This document shows, in pieces, positions 16,422-25,096 of a DNA stretch of 64,000 nucleotides. Both the position numbers and the translations under genes were made by a program. The first letter of the stretch is position 1. Each line of letters starts with the position of its first letter. The stretch is from Trichormus variabilis 0441 (GTDB lineage: Bacteria > Cyanobacteriota > Cyanobacteriia > Cyanobacteriales > Nostocaceae), in assembly GCF_009856605.1 (NCBI RefSeq), contig NZ_CP047242.1, forward strand, positions 6,018,501 to 6,082,500, read 5' to 3'. Below the pieces are notes generated by a model that saw only the letters and a list, made by a program, of their open reading frames with translations, had not been told where the DNA came from and ran no database searches.

Positions 16422-18239
16422 GGATACTGTTGGCGAATTGATAGAGGGCAAAACCAATCATCACAAAATAGAAAATCAGGAATACTATGAGGCAGTGGGA
16501 GCAATTCGAGCAAAGTGAGAAACGCGAGTCTGACTGCGTGGGACATGTTGCCACCAATCCCACATCCGACTGAAGTTGATAGCAGCAGCAGTAATGACAT
16601 GCTGCAAGAGAGTTTTGGCAAGACCAATGTAGCGACAACGGCGTAATTGGTAGCGACCAGTAGCTTGGGAAATCAAGCCTTCAACGCCAGCACGTTGGTG
16701 ATAAATTTGTTGAAAAGATTCAGTTTTTTGGCGAATGCGAGCATCATGTAATGCAAGATGTAGTTCCTGTGGTTTGAGGGTCAGAAGACGCGGTAGTTTT
16801 TTGGAGCGAGTGCATTTTGAGCGACTTGAACAAAGCGAACAATCGGATTTGTCAAATTGTATTTTGACTACTGGATTGTCATGGCTATCGACAGTTGTAC
16901 GCCAGGACTTACTTTGTTTACCCATTGGGCAATCAACACGCATCAAATCCCAATGAATAGTGAAGCAATTTTGCTCAAAGCCGGATTGTGCTGTTGCTTG
17001 CCAACTAGTTCCGGGGGGAACTTTTCCTACTAAATCAACATGAAAATGGGATTGACTATCGACTAAGTTTTGAGCATTGACATAGCCAGTATCGACAACA
17101 TGTTCTTGTGGCAAAAGATTGTTCTGGTTTAAACGAGAATGAATTACTGGTGTCATCTCAACATCCGCACTTGTGGCCACGGACGTTTCCACATTGATAA
17201 TTAAGTTTGGCAGTATGGGGTGACAAATTTCTGTCAGATGCAGATTATAACCAGTCCAGTTGATTTCTCGCTTGCTGGAATTGCGTGCATCAACATCGTA
17301 AGGAGATTCAATCTGTAGTCTATTTGGTGGTAAGTTATCTTGTTCTCGCCAATAGACTTGTTGCAATTGAATATAGTATTGTTGCACCCAAACTATACGT
17401 AATGTTTCCACTGATGGAATCTGCCACAGCCAATTACAAGTTGAGTCTGCATACAAAGCGGATAGCAAATGATGACCATCCTCACCAATTTTTCGCCTCA
17501 ATTTCTCACGTTCGGCTTTTGATTTGGGCAAGCGGTATTGCTCAAATCTCAGGGAGTAACGTTCAAACCAATCAACGTCAACTCTCGATTTGAGCCAATC
17601 AGGGGCAAAATAAGCCAAGTCATTTAAGGTATGACGTAAAGTTTCTCCCACTAATTCCAAACGATTTAACTGTCGTACTGCGGCTAATACGTGAGTTGAA
17701 TCAGTTCTGACACGGCCGCGATTTTTGAGCCAACCTAGTTCTTGGAAACGAGCTAGCATTTGGTTGAGTAACTCTCGCTCTCGTCCTGCTTTGATTAATC
17801 GCTGACGAAATTCTGAAAGTACTGAATAATCAAACCCTGGGTCATTTAATTCCAACGATAGTGCGTATTTCCAATCAATATGACCCCTCACTGCATCCGC
17901 CGCTTGTCTATCCGTTAAACCTTCGATAAATTGCATTACTGTCACTAATGCCAGTTGTCCTGCTGATATTCCACTTTGACCACAATCTGCGCGGTAAAGT
18001 TTGACAAAATCCTCATCCTTATATAACACTCCTATTTCATCCCGCATCTTCATATATATGTTCCCTTTGGGAAATGAATTCCGGGCTACTTGCGCTGTTG
18101 TTTCAGGAATCTGCGACATATCACGCGGGTGCAGGGTCATAATCTTTGTAGATGCTACGCTCAATATACTTATTCTCTTTTTTCCACTGTTCCAAACTCT
18201 TGAGGGGCTTAACCCTTCAATAATTCGCCAACAGTATCC
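16422..18239 (-). mobile_element. Complete IS1182-family insertion sequence
   Basis: The element is 1818 bp. Its ends GGATACTGTTGGCGAATT (16422-16439) and the exact reverse complement (18222-18239) form an 18-bp perfect terminal inverted repeat, flanked by the 5-bp direct repeat TACAA (16417-16421 and 18240-18244). Removing the element restores CCTCTCTCC-TACAA-GGAGAGAGG, a perfect hairpin belonging to a dispersed repeat. One intact transposase gene fills it, so the element may be active. Confidence 0.92.
16485..18140 (-). CDS. IS1182 family transposase
   Basis: The 551-residue DDE-type transposase has the DUF772-like N-terminal domain (LYRADCGQSGISAGQLALVTVMQF, LTDRQAADAVRGHIDWKYAL, DYSVLSEFRQRL). 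The catalytic core follows, with VRTDSTHVLAA, EHVVDTGYVNAQNL and a C-terminal QQIYHQRAGVEGLISQATGRYQLRRCRYIGLAKTL. These supply the expected D, D and E. I use the ATG at 18140; another ATG at 18119 (MSQIPETT) is possible. No frameshift or stop interrupts it. It is the only gene of the surrounding insertion sequence. Confidence 0.93.
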   Translation of the reverse strand: MTLHPRDMSQIPETTAQVARNSFPKGNIYMKMRDEIGVLYKDEDFVKLYRADCGQSGISAGQLALVTVMQFIEGLTDRQAADAVRGHIDWKYALSLELNDPGFDYSVLSEFRQRLIKAGRERELLNQMLARFQELGWLKNRGRVRTDSTHVLAAVRQLNRLELVGETLRHTLNDLAYFAPDWLKSRVDVDWFERYSLRFEQYRLPKSKAEREKLRRKIGEDGHHLLSALYADSTCNWLWQIPSVETLRIVWVQQYYIQLQQVYWREQDNLPPNRLQIESPYDVDARNSSKREINWTGYNLHLTEICHPILPNLIINVETSVATSADVEMTPVIHSRLNQNNLLPQEHVVDTGYVNAQNLVDSQSHFHVDLVGKVPPGTSWQATAQSGFEQNCFTIHWDLMRVDCPMGKQSKSWRTTVDSHDNPVVKIQFDKSDCSLCSSRSKCTRSKKLPRLLTLKPQELHLALHDARIRQKTESFQQIYHQRAGVEGLISQATGRYQLRRCRYIGLAKTLLQHVITAAAINFSRMWDWWQHVPRSQTRVSHFARIAPTAS

Positions 18240-18244
18240 TACAA

Positions 18245-18303
18245 GGAGAGAGGCTTTGATGCTTACTCCCCTTCCCTTGTAGGGAAGGGGTTGGGGGTTA
18301 GGT
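18245..18303. repeat. Dispersed hairpin repeat, copy split by the IS1182 element
   Basis: Reverse-strand copy of the CCTAACCCCCAACCCC repeat also seen at 1275-1402 and 38701-38786. It reads GGAGAGAGGCTTTGATGC and on to GGGGTTGGGGGTTAGG. Its GCCTCTCTCC hairpin is the target of the IS element; the other arm (16408-16416) lies on the far side of the insertion. Confidence 0.8.
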
Positions 18304-18334
18304 CTGTATTAAACTTAACTGCAAACCGCTATAT

Positions 18335-20257
18335 TTACAACAATTCTGTTAGGGAAAATTGCCGTTGTCGGTCTAGTTCTTGTAGCTTGATTTTTTCGGT
18401 GTAGAATGCCTGATAATATGATTGCCATTTTTCTGGTTCAGTGTCAGGGTCAGTTTCTTGCCACAGTTCCAAAAAGTGACGATAGCGCTTTTCTGTTAAC
18501 ACTCGTTCCATACAGGCGATCGCTGCTTGTACAACTTGGGGAGTCCGCATGATCTCTTTCTTGGATTTCTCATTGAGATGAAACAGATGAGAAATTACCC
18601 CAAGTTCTTCAGCTAGTTCTAAATATATATCTTGCAGTCGGGAAACTAAATCAACTTGTTCGCCTGTGCATTCTAAAATCTGTTGCCACAAAAATCTATG
18701 ATGGGATAGGCTAAACTCTAAACTTCTGGCCTCTAGTTCTTCTATAATCACTCGACGCTGTTCGGGACAATGGAGGTAAATCCGCAGTAGTAGCGCCTCA
18801 GCTAGTTCTAGGAGGCTGCGATCGCCTTTGAGGGGAGAATTAGGGCTGGGGACTAGGGAAAGGCTTCTATTCGTCCTGGTTGATAGGGGTTTGCTATAGG
18901 CGGCGGTGGTTGGGGTAATTTGCGTGAGGAGATTTTCCACTCGTAGGGGGATGAGTCTGGTGTCTCCTAAGCTGAGGATTTCTGCACAGTAAGAAACGTA
19001 ATAGTTACGGGTATCGCTATTAACTATATTTTTGAGTAGTTTGACAAATTGCTGTGTAACTTGCTGAAAATCAGGGGCTTGTTTTAAATCCCGGTCTTTG
19101 ATAATTTGTTGAATCTGCCAGTTTAACCATAATGGCGCATTAGCTAATAATTGTCCGTAATCTGCTGGTGTATGGCTACGCAGATATTCATCAGCATCTT
19201 TGCCATCGGGGATGTTGAGAATTTTCAGTTGCACTTCACCTTTGTAAGCTAAATCGGCAATTTCCCCGATCGCCCGTTCGGCGGCGTTGGTTCCGGCTTT
19301 ATCTGCATCAAAGTTGAGTACCAACTGTTTTGAGTCGGTGTAGCGTAATATTAGCCGGACTTGTTCTAAACTTAGGGCAGTACCCAAAGAAGCAACAGCA
19401 TTATTAATCCCAGCAGCGTGGAGAGCGATCGCATCAAAATATCCCTCCACTACCACGGCTTGATCAGACTGGGAAATCCCCGTCTTTGCTTGGTCGAGGG
19501 CAAATAAGGTTTTACCTTTATTAAATAGTTCGGTTTCTGGCGAATTTAAATATTTTGGCTGTTCATCCGTTAAAGTGCGTCCACCAAAACCAATCACTCG
19601 TCCTTGGATATCGCGGATGGGAATCATCAGGCGATCGCGGAATACATCATAATATCCAGCGCCTTCCTTGCGGGGTTTAATCAAACCTGCTTTTTCTACC
19701 AGATGGACTGGGTAATGCTTGTCTTCCACCAAATAACGATGGAGAGTTTCCCAGCCTGCGGGCGCGTAACCCAAGCCAAACTGTTGGATTGTTGCTTCCT
19801 TGAATTGGCGATCGCTGCGTAAATACTGCATCGCCCTTTGTCCTTGTGATTGTCTGAGGGCGTGTTGATAAAAACTCGCCGCCGAAGCCAGCACCTCATA
19901 CAACTGTTCCCGCAACGATATCTGACGCTGTAATTCTTGCCGTTGTTCTGGTTCCAGGGTTTGGACTGGGACTTGGTAGCGCCTAGCTAAATCTAACACC
20001 ACATCAGCAAACGATCGCTTGCCCAATTCCATCAAAAACTTAATCGAATTTCCACCAGCCTGACAACCAAAGCAATAATACATTTGCTTAGTTTGGCTGA
20101 CAGTAAAACTAGGTGATTTTTCATCATGGAAAGGACACAAGCCGACAAAATCTTTACCCCGCTTGCGTAAAACCACATATTCCGATACCACATCGACAAT
20201 ATCAGCCCGATGTTTAACTTCATCAATCGTATCTGGATGGAGGCGCGGAATTTGCAT
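18335..20257 (-). CDS. dnaG: DNA primase DnaG
   Basis: The 640-residue primase makes RNA primers for replication. It has the N-terminal zinc-binding domain (CPFHDEKSPSF...YYCFGC, about 42-66), the RNA-polymerase core (FGLGYAPAGWETL, FRDRLMIPIRDIQGRVIGFGGR) and a TOPRIM fold with VVVEGYFDAIAL and LVLNFDADKAG. A C-terminal helicase-binding region follows. Between the core and C-terminal domain lies LVPSPNSPLKG, encoded by a degenerate period-7 repeat (about 18829-18865) like those found between genes here. The ATG at 20257 gives MQIPRLHPDTIDEV, the usual family start. Confidence 0.97.
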   Translation of the reverse strand: MQIPRLHPDTIDEVKHRADIVDVVSEYVVLRKRGKDFVGLCPFHDEKSPSFTVSQTKQMYYCFGCQAGGNSIKFLMELGKRSFADVVLDLARRYQVPVQTLEPEQRQELQRQISLREQLYEVLASAASFYQHALRQSQGQRAMQYLRSDRQFKEATIQQFGLGYAPAGWETLHRYLVEDKHYPVHLVEKAGLIKPRKEGAGYYDVFRDRLMIPIRDIQGRVIGFGGRTLTDEQPKYLNSPETELFNKGKTLFALDQAKTGISQSDQAVVVEGYFDAIALHAAGINNAVASLGTALSLEQVRLILRYTDSKQLVLNFDADKAGTNAAERAIGEIADLAYKGEVQLKILNIPDGKDADEYLRSHTPADYGQLLANAPLWLNWQIQQIIKDRDLKQAPDFQQVTQQFVKLLKNIVNSDTRNYYVSYCAEILSLGDTRLIPLRVENLLTQITPTTAAYSKPLSTRTNRSLSLVPSPNSPLKGDRSLLELAEALLLRIYLHCPEQRRVIIEELEARSLEFSLSHHRFLWQQILECTGEQVDLVSRLQDIYLELAEELGVISHLFHLNEKSKKEIMRTPQVVQAAIACMERVLTEKRYRHFLELWQETDPDTEPEKWQSYYQAFYTEKIKLQELDRQRQFSLTELL

Positions 20258-20264
20258 TTTGGTT

Positions 20265-20288
20265 AGAGACGCGATTAATCGCGTCTGT
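20265..20288. repeat. Dispersed palindrome GACGCGAT-TAATCGCGTC type
   Basis: An inverted repeat centred on GACGCGATTAATCGCGTC lies just upstream of dnaG. Close relatives are at 46338-46355 (GACGCGATTCATCGCGTC) and 30534-30561 (GTAGAGACGTTG arms). The gap up to 20461 also holds CTGCTCCC-type tandem units at about 20327-20385. Confidence 0.7.
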
Positions 20289-20461
20289 ACAATTGTCAGT
20301 TGTCATTACTCATTAATCATTAGTTTTCCCTGCTCCCCCTGCTCCCTGCTCCCTGCTCCCCCTGCTTCTTCTCCTCCCCCTCCTCATATAATTATTGTTG
20401 CCAAGCCCAAAATAGTGTATAGAATTGCTTACGCTTAATTTTATCAGAGGAAATACGGGAG

Positions 20462-21814
20462 ATGGGGCGTATTTTTATTTCGGCAGCCCACGGAGGCAAA
20501 GAAGCGGGAGGAGTAGATCCAGGCTCAATTGCTGGGGGGACGACGGAAGCTAGAGAAATGATTCTGTTACGAGATTTGATTGTGACAGAATTGCGATCGC
20601 GGAGTTTTGAAGTTTTGTCTGTTCCTGATGATTTGAGTGCGGCTGATACTATCACCTGGATCAATGCTCGTGGTCGTCGAGGTGATGTATCCCTAGAAGT
20701 CCATGCTGATTCGGCGAGTAGCCCGGCTGTACGGGGCGCTAGTGTGTTCTATATTGCGAGTAATAATGAGCGTAAAAGCAACGGGGAATTGCTGTTAGTT
20801 GGATTGTTACGCCGTGTACCCCAGTTACCAAATCGGGGAGTTAAGCCAGATACAGACAGTGGTTTAGGTAGATTGGCCTTTTGTCGGCAGATTGCGATCG
20901 CTTCTTTACTCATGCAGGTGGCTTTTCTCAGCAGTCCTGAGGATCGAGCTTTGCTGCAAAATCGTCGGCGCGATTTCGCCTTGGGTATTGCTGATGGTTT
21001 GGCTTCATGGAGTCGAGTAATTGACCCTAACCCTGGAACCCCCGCAGACCCGAATTATCCACCCATCAATATTAATATTAATGGGCAGAATTATGCAGAG
21101 CAAGGAATCTTAGTTAATGGTAATGCTTACATTCCCATTGATTTAGTCGATCGCCTGCGGATTGATTTATCAAAAGCACCAAATGTCAATCGCCTTACCT
21201 ATCGGCGAATTGTCTATGTCAAAGCGGTGGAACTGCGAGATTTTAATGTAGCCGTTAGCTGGGATGCAGCAACACGCACCGTCACCTTACGTTCCAATTT
21301 GGTAGTGTGTCCTGGTCAAATTGACAGGATCATCTCCAATGGAACTACCTCAGAAGTGCAAATGCAACTATTCTTGAGAAACAATAACGAAAATGCCTTA
21401 GCGCAATTTCCTGACTTACCTAAACTCTATCGAGAAGAAGCCAGCGCCGAGGGCGTAAATTATGACATTGCTTTCTGTCAAATGTGCGTAGAAACAGGCT
21501 TTTTACGCTTTGGTGGAGACATTAAAGCAGAACAAAATAACTTTGCCGGTTTAGGTTCCATTGGTGGCGGTACAGAAGCAGCAGCTTTTCCTAGTGCCAG
21601 AATCGGTGTCAGGGCGCACATCCAGCACCTCAAAGCCTACGCCAGTCTCGAACCCCTAGTCAATGAAGTAGTAGATCCCCGATTTCGCTTCGTCACCCGT
21701 GGCGTAGCCACAAAAATTGATGAACTTTCCGGACGCTGGTCAGCCGATTTAGATTATGGGTCAAAAATCACCGCTATGGTAAAACGTTTATACGAGTCCG
21801 CCGGCTTCTTTTAA
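20462..21814 (+). CDS. N-acetylmuramoyl-L-alanine amidase / glucosaminidase fusion
   Basis: This is a predicted peptidoglycan hydrolase of 450 residues. The N-terminal Amidase_3 domain (1-185) keeps zinc ligands His10 (SAAHGG), Glu29 (GTTEARE) and His81 (EVHADS). A copper-amine-oxidase-N-like domain covers about 198-275 (YAEQGILVNGNAYIPIDLV). A C-terminal glucosaminidase-like domain (about 300-450) has YDIAFCQMCVETGFLRFGG and NFAGLGSIGGG. At the catalytic Glu position of the amidase (family V-E-x-G-F) this protein has MQVAFLSS with Gln152. No signal peptide is visible. An SD-like AGAGGA lies upstream of the ATG. Confidence 0.87.
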   Translation: MGRIFISAAHGGKEAGGVDPGSIAGGTTEAREMILLRDLIVTELRSRSFEVLSVPDDLSAADTITWINARGRRGDVSLEVHADSASSPAVRGASVFYIASNNERKSNGELLLVGLLRRVPQLPNRGVKPDTDSGLGRLAFCRQIAIASLLMQVAFLSSPEDRALLQNRRRDFALGIADGLASWSRVIDPNPGTPADPNYPPINININGQNYAEQGILVNGNAYIPIDLVDRLRIDLSKAPNVNRLTYRRIVYVKAVELRDFNVAVSWDAATRTVTLRSNLVVCPGQIDRIISNGTTSEVQMQLFLRNNNENALAQFPDLPKLYREEASAEGVNYDIAFCQMCVETGFLRFGGDIKAEQNNFAGLGSIGGGTEAAAFPSARIGVRAHIQHLKAYASLEPLVNEVVDPRFRFVTRGVATKIDELSGRWSADLDYGSKITAMVKRLYESAGFF

Positions 21815-21846
21815 TAGTGAATCCGGTTTAAGCAAAGCCCAAAACT

Positions 21847-22965
21847 CTAACATTTTTGATACCTCATCCCTGGAAGTTGCGAAACTATACCCATCAATTC
21901 CAACTGTAATAAAGCACTGGAAACCGAACCAGCATTCATGCCTGTTTGCTGAATAATTAAATCGAAGGGTAAAGCATCAAAGCTAATAGTATCAAGTACC
22001 CGTTGCAGTTCTGGTGATAAAGTGGGTAAACTCAACTGCTCTGGTACTGATGATTTATCTACCACATCCAATTGTGGTATCGCTCCCAGCATTTTCAAGA
22101 GTTCGTCGATTTCTCTGATAATCAAAGAAGCCCCTTGGCTAAGTAATTTTAAACAGCCTTGGGATGGATGATCATCTACTCTGCCGGGGAGTGCATAAAC
22201 ATCCCTACCAAAATCATTGGCGTAGGTAGCCGTAATTAATGCGCCAGACTTGATTGGTGCTTCCATTACCAAAATGGCGCGACTTAACCCTGCAATAATT
22301 CTATTACGACGAGGAAAGTGAGTGCGATCGGGTGGGGTTTTGGCAGGATATTCACTCACAACCAATCCATTGGTCAGAATCTGCTTGTACAAATCCCGAT
22401 TTTTATGAGGATAGACGACATCTACACCTGTACCCAAAACTGCAATAGTTCGTCCACCAGCTTTTATAGTTGCATTGTGGCTGACTGTGTCGATTCCTTC
22501 CGCCATACCAGAAACCACAGTGAAGCCATTTTTAGCTAAAGCAGTGCTAATTTGCCGAGTCCAGCGTATGCCATATTCTGAGGGTTGACGCGTCCCGACA
22601 ATACCCACTAAGGGTTTGTTTCCCCAATTTTCTTGTAAATCTACCTCACCCTGATAGTACAACATGGGCGGTGGGCTGGGAGTTTCTAACAACAACCGGG
22701 GGTAGTTTGTATCGGCTGGTGTCCAGAAGTGGGGGTTTTCTTGCTCATGCTGGATGAGTAATTGTTCTGGGTAAAGACGCGATCGCTGTTTTACCACTTT
22801 TTCTAAAGTCTGTAAACCAAAGCCTTCAACTTCCCCTAACTGCGCCTGAGTAGCATTCCAAGCTGCTGCTAATGTACCGAAATGCTGCTGTAGTCGTCGC
22901 AGCAAAACAGGCCCAACCCCAGAAATTTGCGCCCAAGCTAACCAATAGGCTCGTTCTTCTCCCAC
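21847..22965 (-). CDS. dprA: DNA processing protein DprA
   Basis: DprA loads RecA on incoming single-stranded DNA in natural transformation. The 372-residue protein has an N-terminal SAM-like region (AWAQISGVGPVLLRRL), the Rossmann core with VGIVGTRQPSEYG, VVSGMAEGIDTVSHNATIKAGGRTIAVLGTGVDVVYP and FPRRNRIIAGLS, and a C-terminal winged-helix region (IIQQTGMNAGSVSSALLQLELMG). I chose the GTG at 22965 because GAGGA lies eight bases before it and the product has normal length. The frame stays open upstream to 23136, but that extension is a translated period-7 repeat and overlaps the neighbouring gene. Confidence 0.93.
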   Translation of the reverse strand: MGEERAYWLAWAQISGVGPVLLRRLQQHFGTLAAAWNATQAQLGEVEGFGLQTLEKVVKQRSRLYPEQLLIQHEQENPHFWTPADTNYPRLLLETPSPPPMLYYQGEVDLQENWGNKPLVGIVGTRQPSEYGIRWTRQISTALAKNGFTVVSGMAEGIDTVSHNATIKAGGRTIAVLGTGVDVVYPHKNRDLYKQILTNGLVVSEYPAKTPPDRTHFPRRNRIIAGLSRAILVMEAPIKSGALITATYANDFGRDVYALPGRVDDHPSQGCLKLLSQGASLIIREIDELLKMLGAIPQLDVVDKSSVPEQLSLPTLSPELQRVLDTISFDALPFDLIIQQTGMNAGSVSSALLQLELMGIVSQLPGMRYQKC

Positions 22966-23032
22966 ATTCCCATCCTCACACCCACTGGGTTGAGTATTCC
23001 CAAATTTGGGGGGTTGGGTATCGGGGATTGGA

Positions 23033-23068
23033 GACTGGGGACTGGGGACTGGGGACTGGGGAAGTTTT
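23033..23068. repeat. Period-7 tandem repeat, five GACTGGG units
   Basis: Five near-perfect GACTGGG units lie between dprA and the DUF2301 gene. Read in the dprA frame they give Pro-Ser-rich text and would falsely lengthen that protein. Confidence 0.85.
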
Positions 23069-23737
23069 TTATTCTGTCTCTTCAATTTTGACTGAGTTTT
23101 TATCTTTGAGGTAGGCAAATACAGATTTATCACCAATATCGGGGGGAATGGCTTGTATTACTTTACGCACAGCAAAGATTAAGAATAAAATTGCCCAAGT
23201 TCCTAATAAAATTTGTTCCCATTGAGTTGGTAAAACTCCTACCAAATGTCCTAATAAAAGTGTGGGTACGAGGAAAGTTAGGACTTTGGTTTCTAAACGA
23301 TGAAAGCAAAACGCTTCTTTGAAATAAATCCCTGTTAACGCTGCGAAGGTAAAACCAATTCCCAATATGGTCAAAGGTTGATTGTATACAGTCACAGCAA
23401 AAGGTTGGCTGTCGGAATGTCCGAAGATAAACGCAGCAATGCTACCAATTATCCAAAAAACCTGTAATAGTCTGTGCAATGGTGCAAGATAAATATGAAT
23501 TGTCAATAAACTCACTCCCAGGGCCAAACTGAAGCAAGTGTATAAGGGAGTTAGGGCTTGAATAGCAATAGGATTATTGGTGAATAATACTAAAGTAGTG
23601 CCAATGGCAAAACTCAAGGCTGCTACCATTAAACCAGAACGGTAAATAATCACACCCTTGCGATCGCTCTGATTAATCGTAAACTCCCCAAATTGACCTT
23701 GATAAACTTCCGGTGCAGATATTGTTGATGTAGTCAT
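23069..23737 (-). CDS. DUF2301 domain membrane protein
   Basis: A 222-residue membrane protein with about six helices (SGLMVAALSFAIGTTLVLF, LYTCFSLALGVSLLTIHIYL, FWIIGSIAAFIFGH, LTILGIGFTFAALTGIYFKEAFCFHRLE, VLTFLVPTLLLGHLVG and ILLGTWAILFLIFAV). The GIYFKEAFCFHRLET motif is characteristic of DUF2301, a family found mostly in cyanobacteria and plastids. No biochemical role is known to me. It lies upstream of dprA on the same strand, with a tandem repeat between. Confidence 0.87.
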   Translation of the reverse strand: MTTSTISAPEVYQGQFGEFTINQSDRKGVIIYRSGLMVAALSFAIGTTLVLFTNNPIAIQALTPLYTCFSLALGVSLLTIHIYLAPLHRLLQVFWIIGSIAAFIFGHSDSQPFAVTVYNQPLTILGIGFTFAALTGIYFKEAFCFHRLETKVLTFLVPTLLLGHLVGVLPTQWEQILLGTWAILFLIFAVRKVIQAIPPDIGDKSVFAYLKDKNSVKIEETE

Positions 23738-23801
23738 TCGTTACTAGTCCATAGTTATTGGTCAACAGTCAACGGTTCTCACCTTGCCTTTATGTACTAG
23801 T

Positions 23802-24602
23802 CTAATAACTAATGACTTCTAGAGGATCTAGCAAGTTAATCTGCAACTGTGAATGTGCATCACCGCTATTGATGGCAATTTCTACCCAGCCATGACTGCC
23901 GATTAAAGCTGTAGCCTCTCCCAGTTTCACATCACTATAGGTATCACACCCCGGAATCATCAAGCCACTAACTTGCACACACCATTTTTTGCCTTGTATG
24001 CAATCACCAGGAATATTACTAACTAAATTACCAAAGTAATCTATATATTGAATACAACCAGACCAGCCTGTTGCTGTCTGAGTGCAGTTTTTCATGTTCA
24101 TCTGTACCAAAGTGGCTGGTGCAATTTCTTGTCCCAGATGTTGGAGAGATACGCCACTAGCCAGATGAGCGCCGACTGGGGCAAAAATATCTCTACCATG
24201 AAAAGTTTTGCTAGGTTCAGGAGTACGCCAATACTGGGGATTAGTTAGTTCTACAACTGCCATAGCTCGACTTTGAGCTAATACACCGCTAAATATGCCA
24301 TTATCAGGCCCCACTAGAAACCCATCTGCAAATTCTACTGCGATCGCCCGTCTTCTACTACCCACCCCCGGATCTACCACAGCTATATGTACAGTACCCT
24401 CAGGGAAGTAGGGATAAGCATTCATCAAACAAAACCTAGCAGCAGCAATATTTTGCGGTGGTATTTGATGGGTTAAATCCACCATCTGTAATTTAGGGTT
24501 AATTTGGGCAATTACTCCTTTCATTACAGCTACATACACATCGCGATCGCCAAAATCACTCAGTAAAGTCAACAAAGGCTGATAAGACCAATTTTTTGGC
24601 AT
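23802..24602 (-). CDS. SAM hydrolase / SAM-dependent halogenase-fold protein (DUF62)
   Basis: This 266-residue protein matches the SAM hydroxide adenosyltransferase family, which splits S-adenosylmethionine into adenosine and methionine. It shows LLTLLSDFGDRDVYVAVMKGV, VDLTHQIPPQNIAAARF, VHIAVVDPGVGS, LVGPDNGIFSGV and KTFHGRDIFAPVGAHLASG, the conserved DUF62 blocks in order. The catalytic Asp-Arg-His set of the hydrolase type is consistent with DPGVGSRRR and FHGRDIF, and this is not the chlorinase type as far as I can judge. The C-terminal beta domain covers about 165-266. Confidence 0.9.
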   Translation of the reverse strand: MPKNWSYQPLLTLLSDFGDRDVYVAVMKGVIAQINPKLQMVDLTHQIPPQNIAAARFCLMNAYPYFPEGTVHIAVVDPGVGSRRRAIAVEFADGFLVGPDNGIFSGVLAQSRAMAVVELTNPQYWRTPEPSKTFHGRDIFAPVGAHLASGVSLQHLGQEIAPATLVQMNMKNCTQTATGWSGCIQYIDYFGNLVSNIPGDCIQGKKWCVQVSGLMIPGCDTYSDVKLGEATALIGSHGWVEIAINSGDAHSQLQINLLDPLEVISY

Positions 24603-24713
24603 AACAAATAAACATATCTATATTAAATTAATTTTTTCTGTAACATACACTACGAAAACTGTGCTATGTTAGGAAGAACAGACATAAAGTAGAAAAATTA
24701 AGAGGTTAATCCT

Positions 24714-24869
24714 ATGAGCCAAACTAGATTTAAGGCGAATAGCACTGCCAAGGAAGTACACAGACAAAATATTCAAAGAAACATACAGCACCGCCTAGAA
24801 GTAGCTAGAGCGAAAGGTGATGAAAGACTAATTCGGCAACTAGAAGCTGAATTAAGACAATTTGCCTAA
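24714..24869 (+). CDS. Small conserved-type basic protein (51 aa)
   Basis: A short gene with ATG at 24714, preceded by AGAGG nine bases upstream and followed closely by a terminator. The product starts MSQTRFKANSTAKEVHRQNI and ends LIRQLEAELRQFA; it is charged and predicted helical. I do not recognise it, but the ribosome site, high Arg/Lys/Glu content and own terminator support a real gene. It diverges from the SAM hydrolase gene. Confidence 0.7.
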   Translation: MSQTRFKANSTAKEVHRQNIQRNIQHRLEVARAKGDERLIRQLEAELRQFA

Positions 24870-24907
24870 ATTTCAGTACTCATTGTTCATAGTTTTGTTG
24901 TGTTCAT

Positions 24908-24927
24908 CCCGCTCAGGCGGGTTTTTT
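24908..24927 (+). terminator. Rho-independent terminator
   Basis: CCCGC-TCAG-GCGGG (24908-24921) followed by six T residues, 39 bases after the small gene stop codon. Confidence 0.88.
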
Positions 24928-25096
24928 GTTGGAAACTTACATTAACTATTAATATTCCTCCTTCCCAACTCCTGCATAAAAACTAAAACCTCAACGTGTA
25001 ACTCAGCAAGAGGTTGAAAGGCTAAGGCCAGACTTCCATACACGAAAAACGAGGTTTATTGTTTTTTCTACAGGGGATATAAAATAAAAAAGATTA

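Noticed and set aside
16280..16638. Two small minus-strand frames at the left end of the IS1182 element
   Set aside because: They overlap the transposase 3' end or cross the IS border and look like shadows.
22966..23136. N-terminal extension of DprA
   Set aside because: The extension is a translated GACTGGG array, overlaps the DUF2301 gene, would need a TTG start, and a GTG with a good ribosome site at 22965 gives the normal family length.
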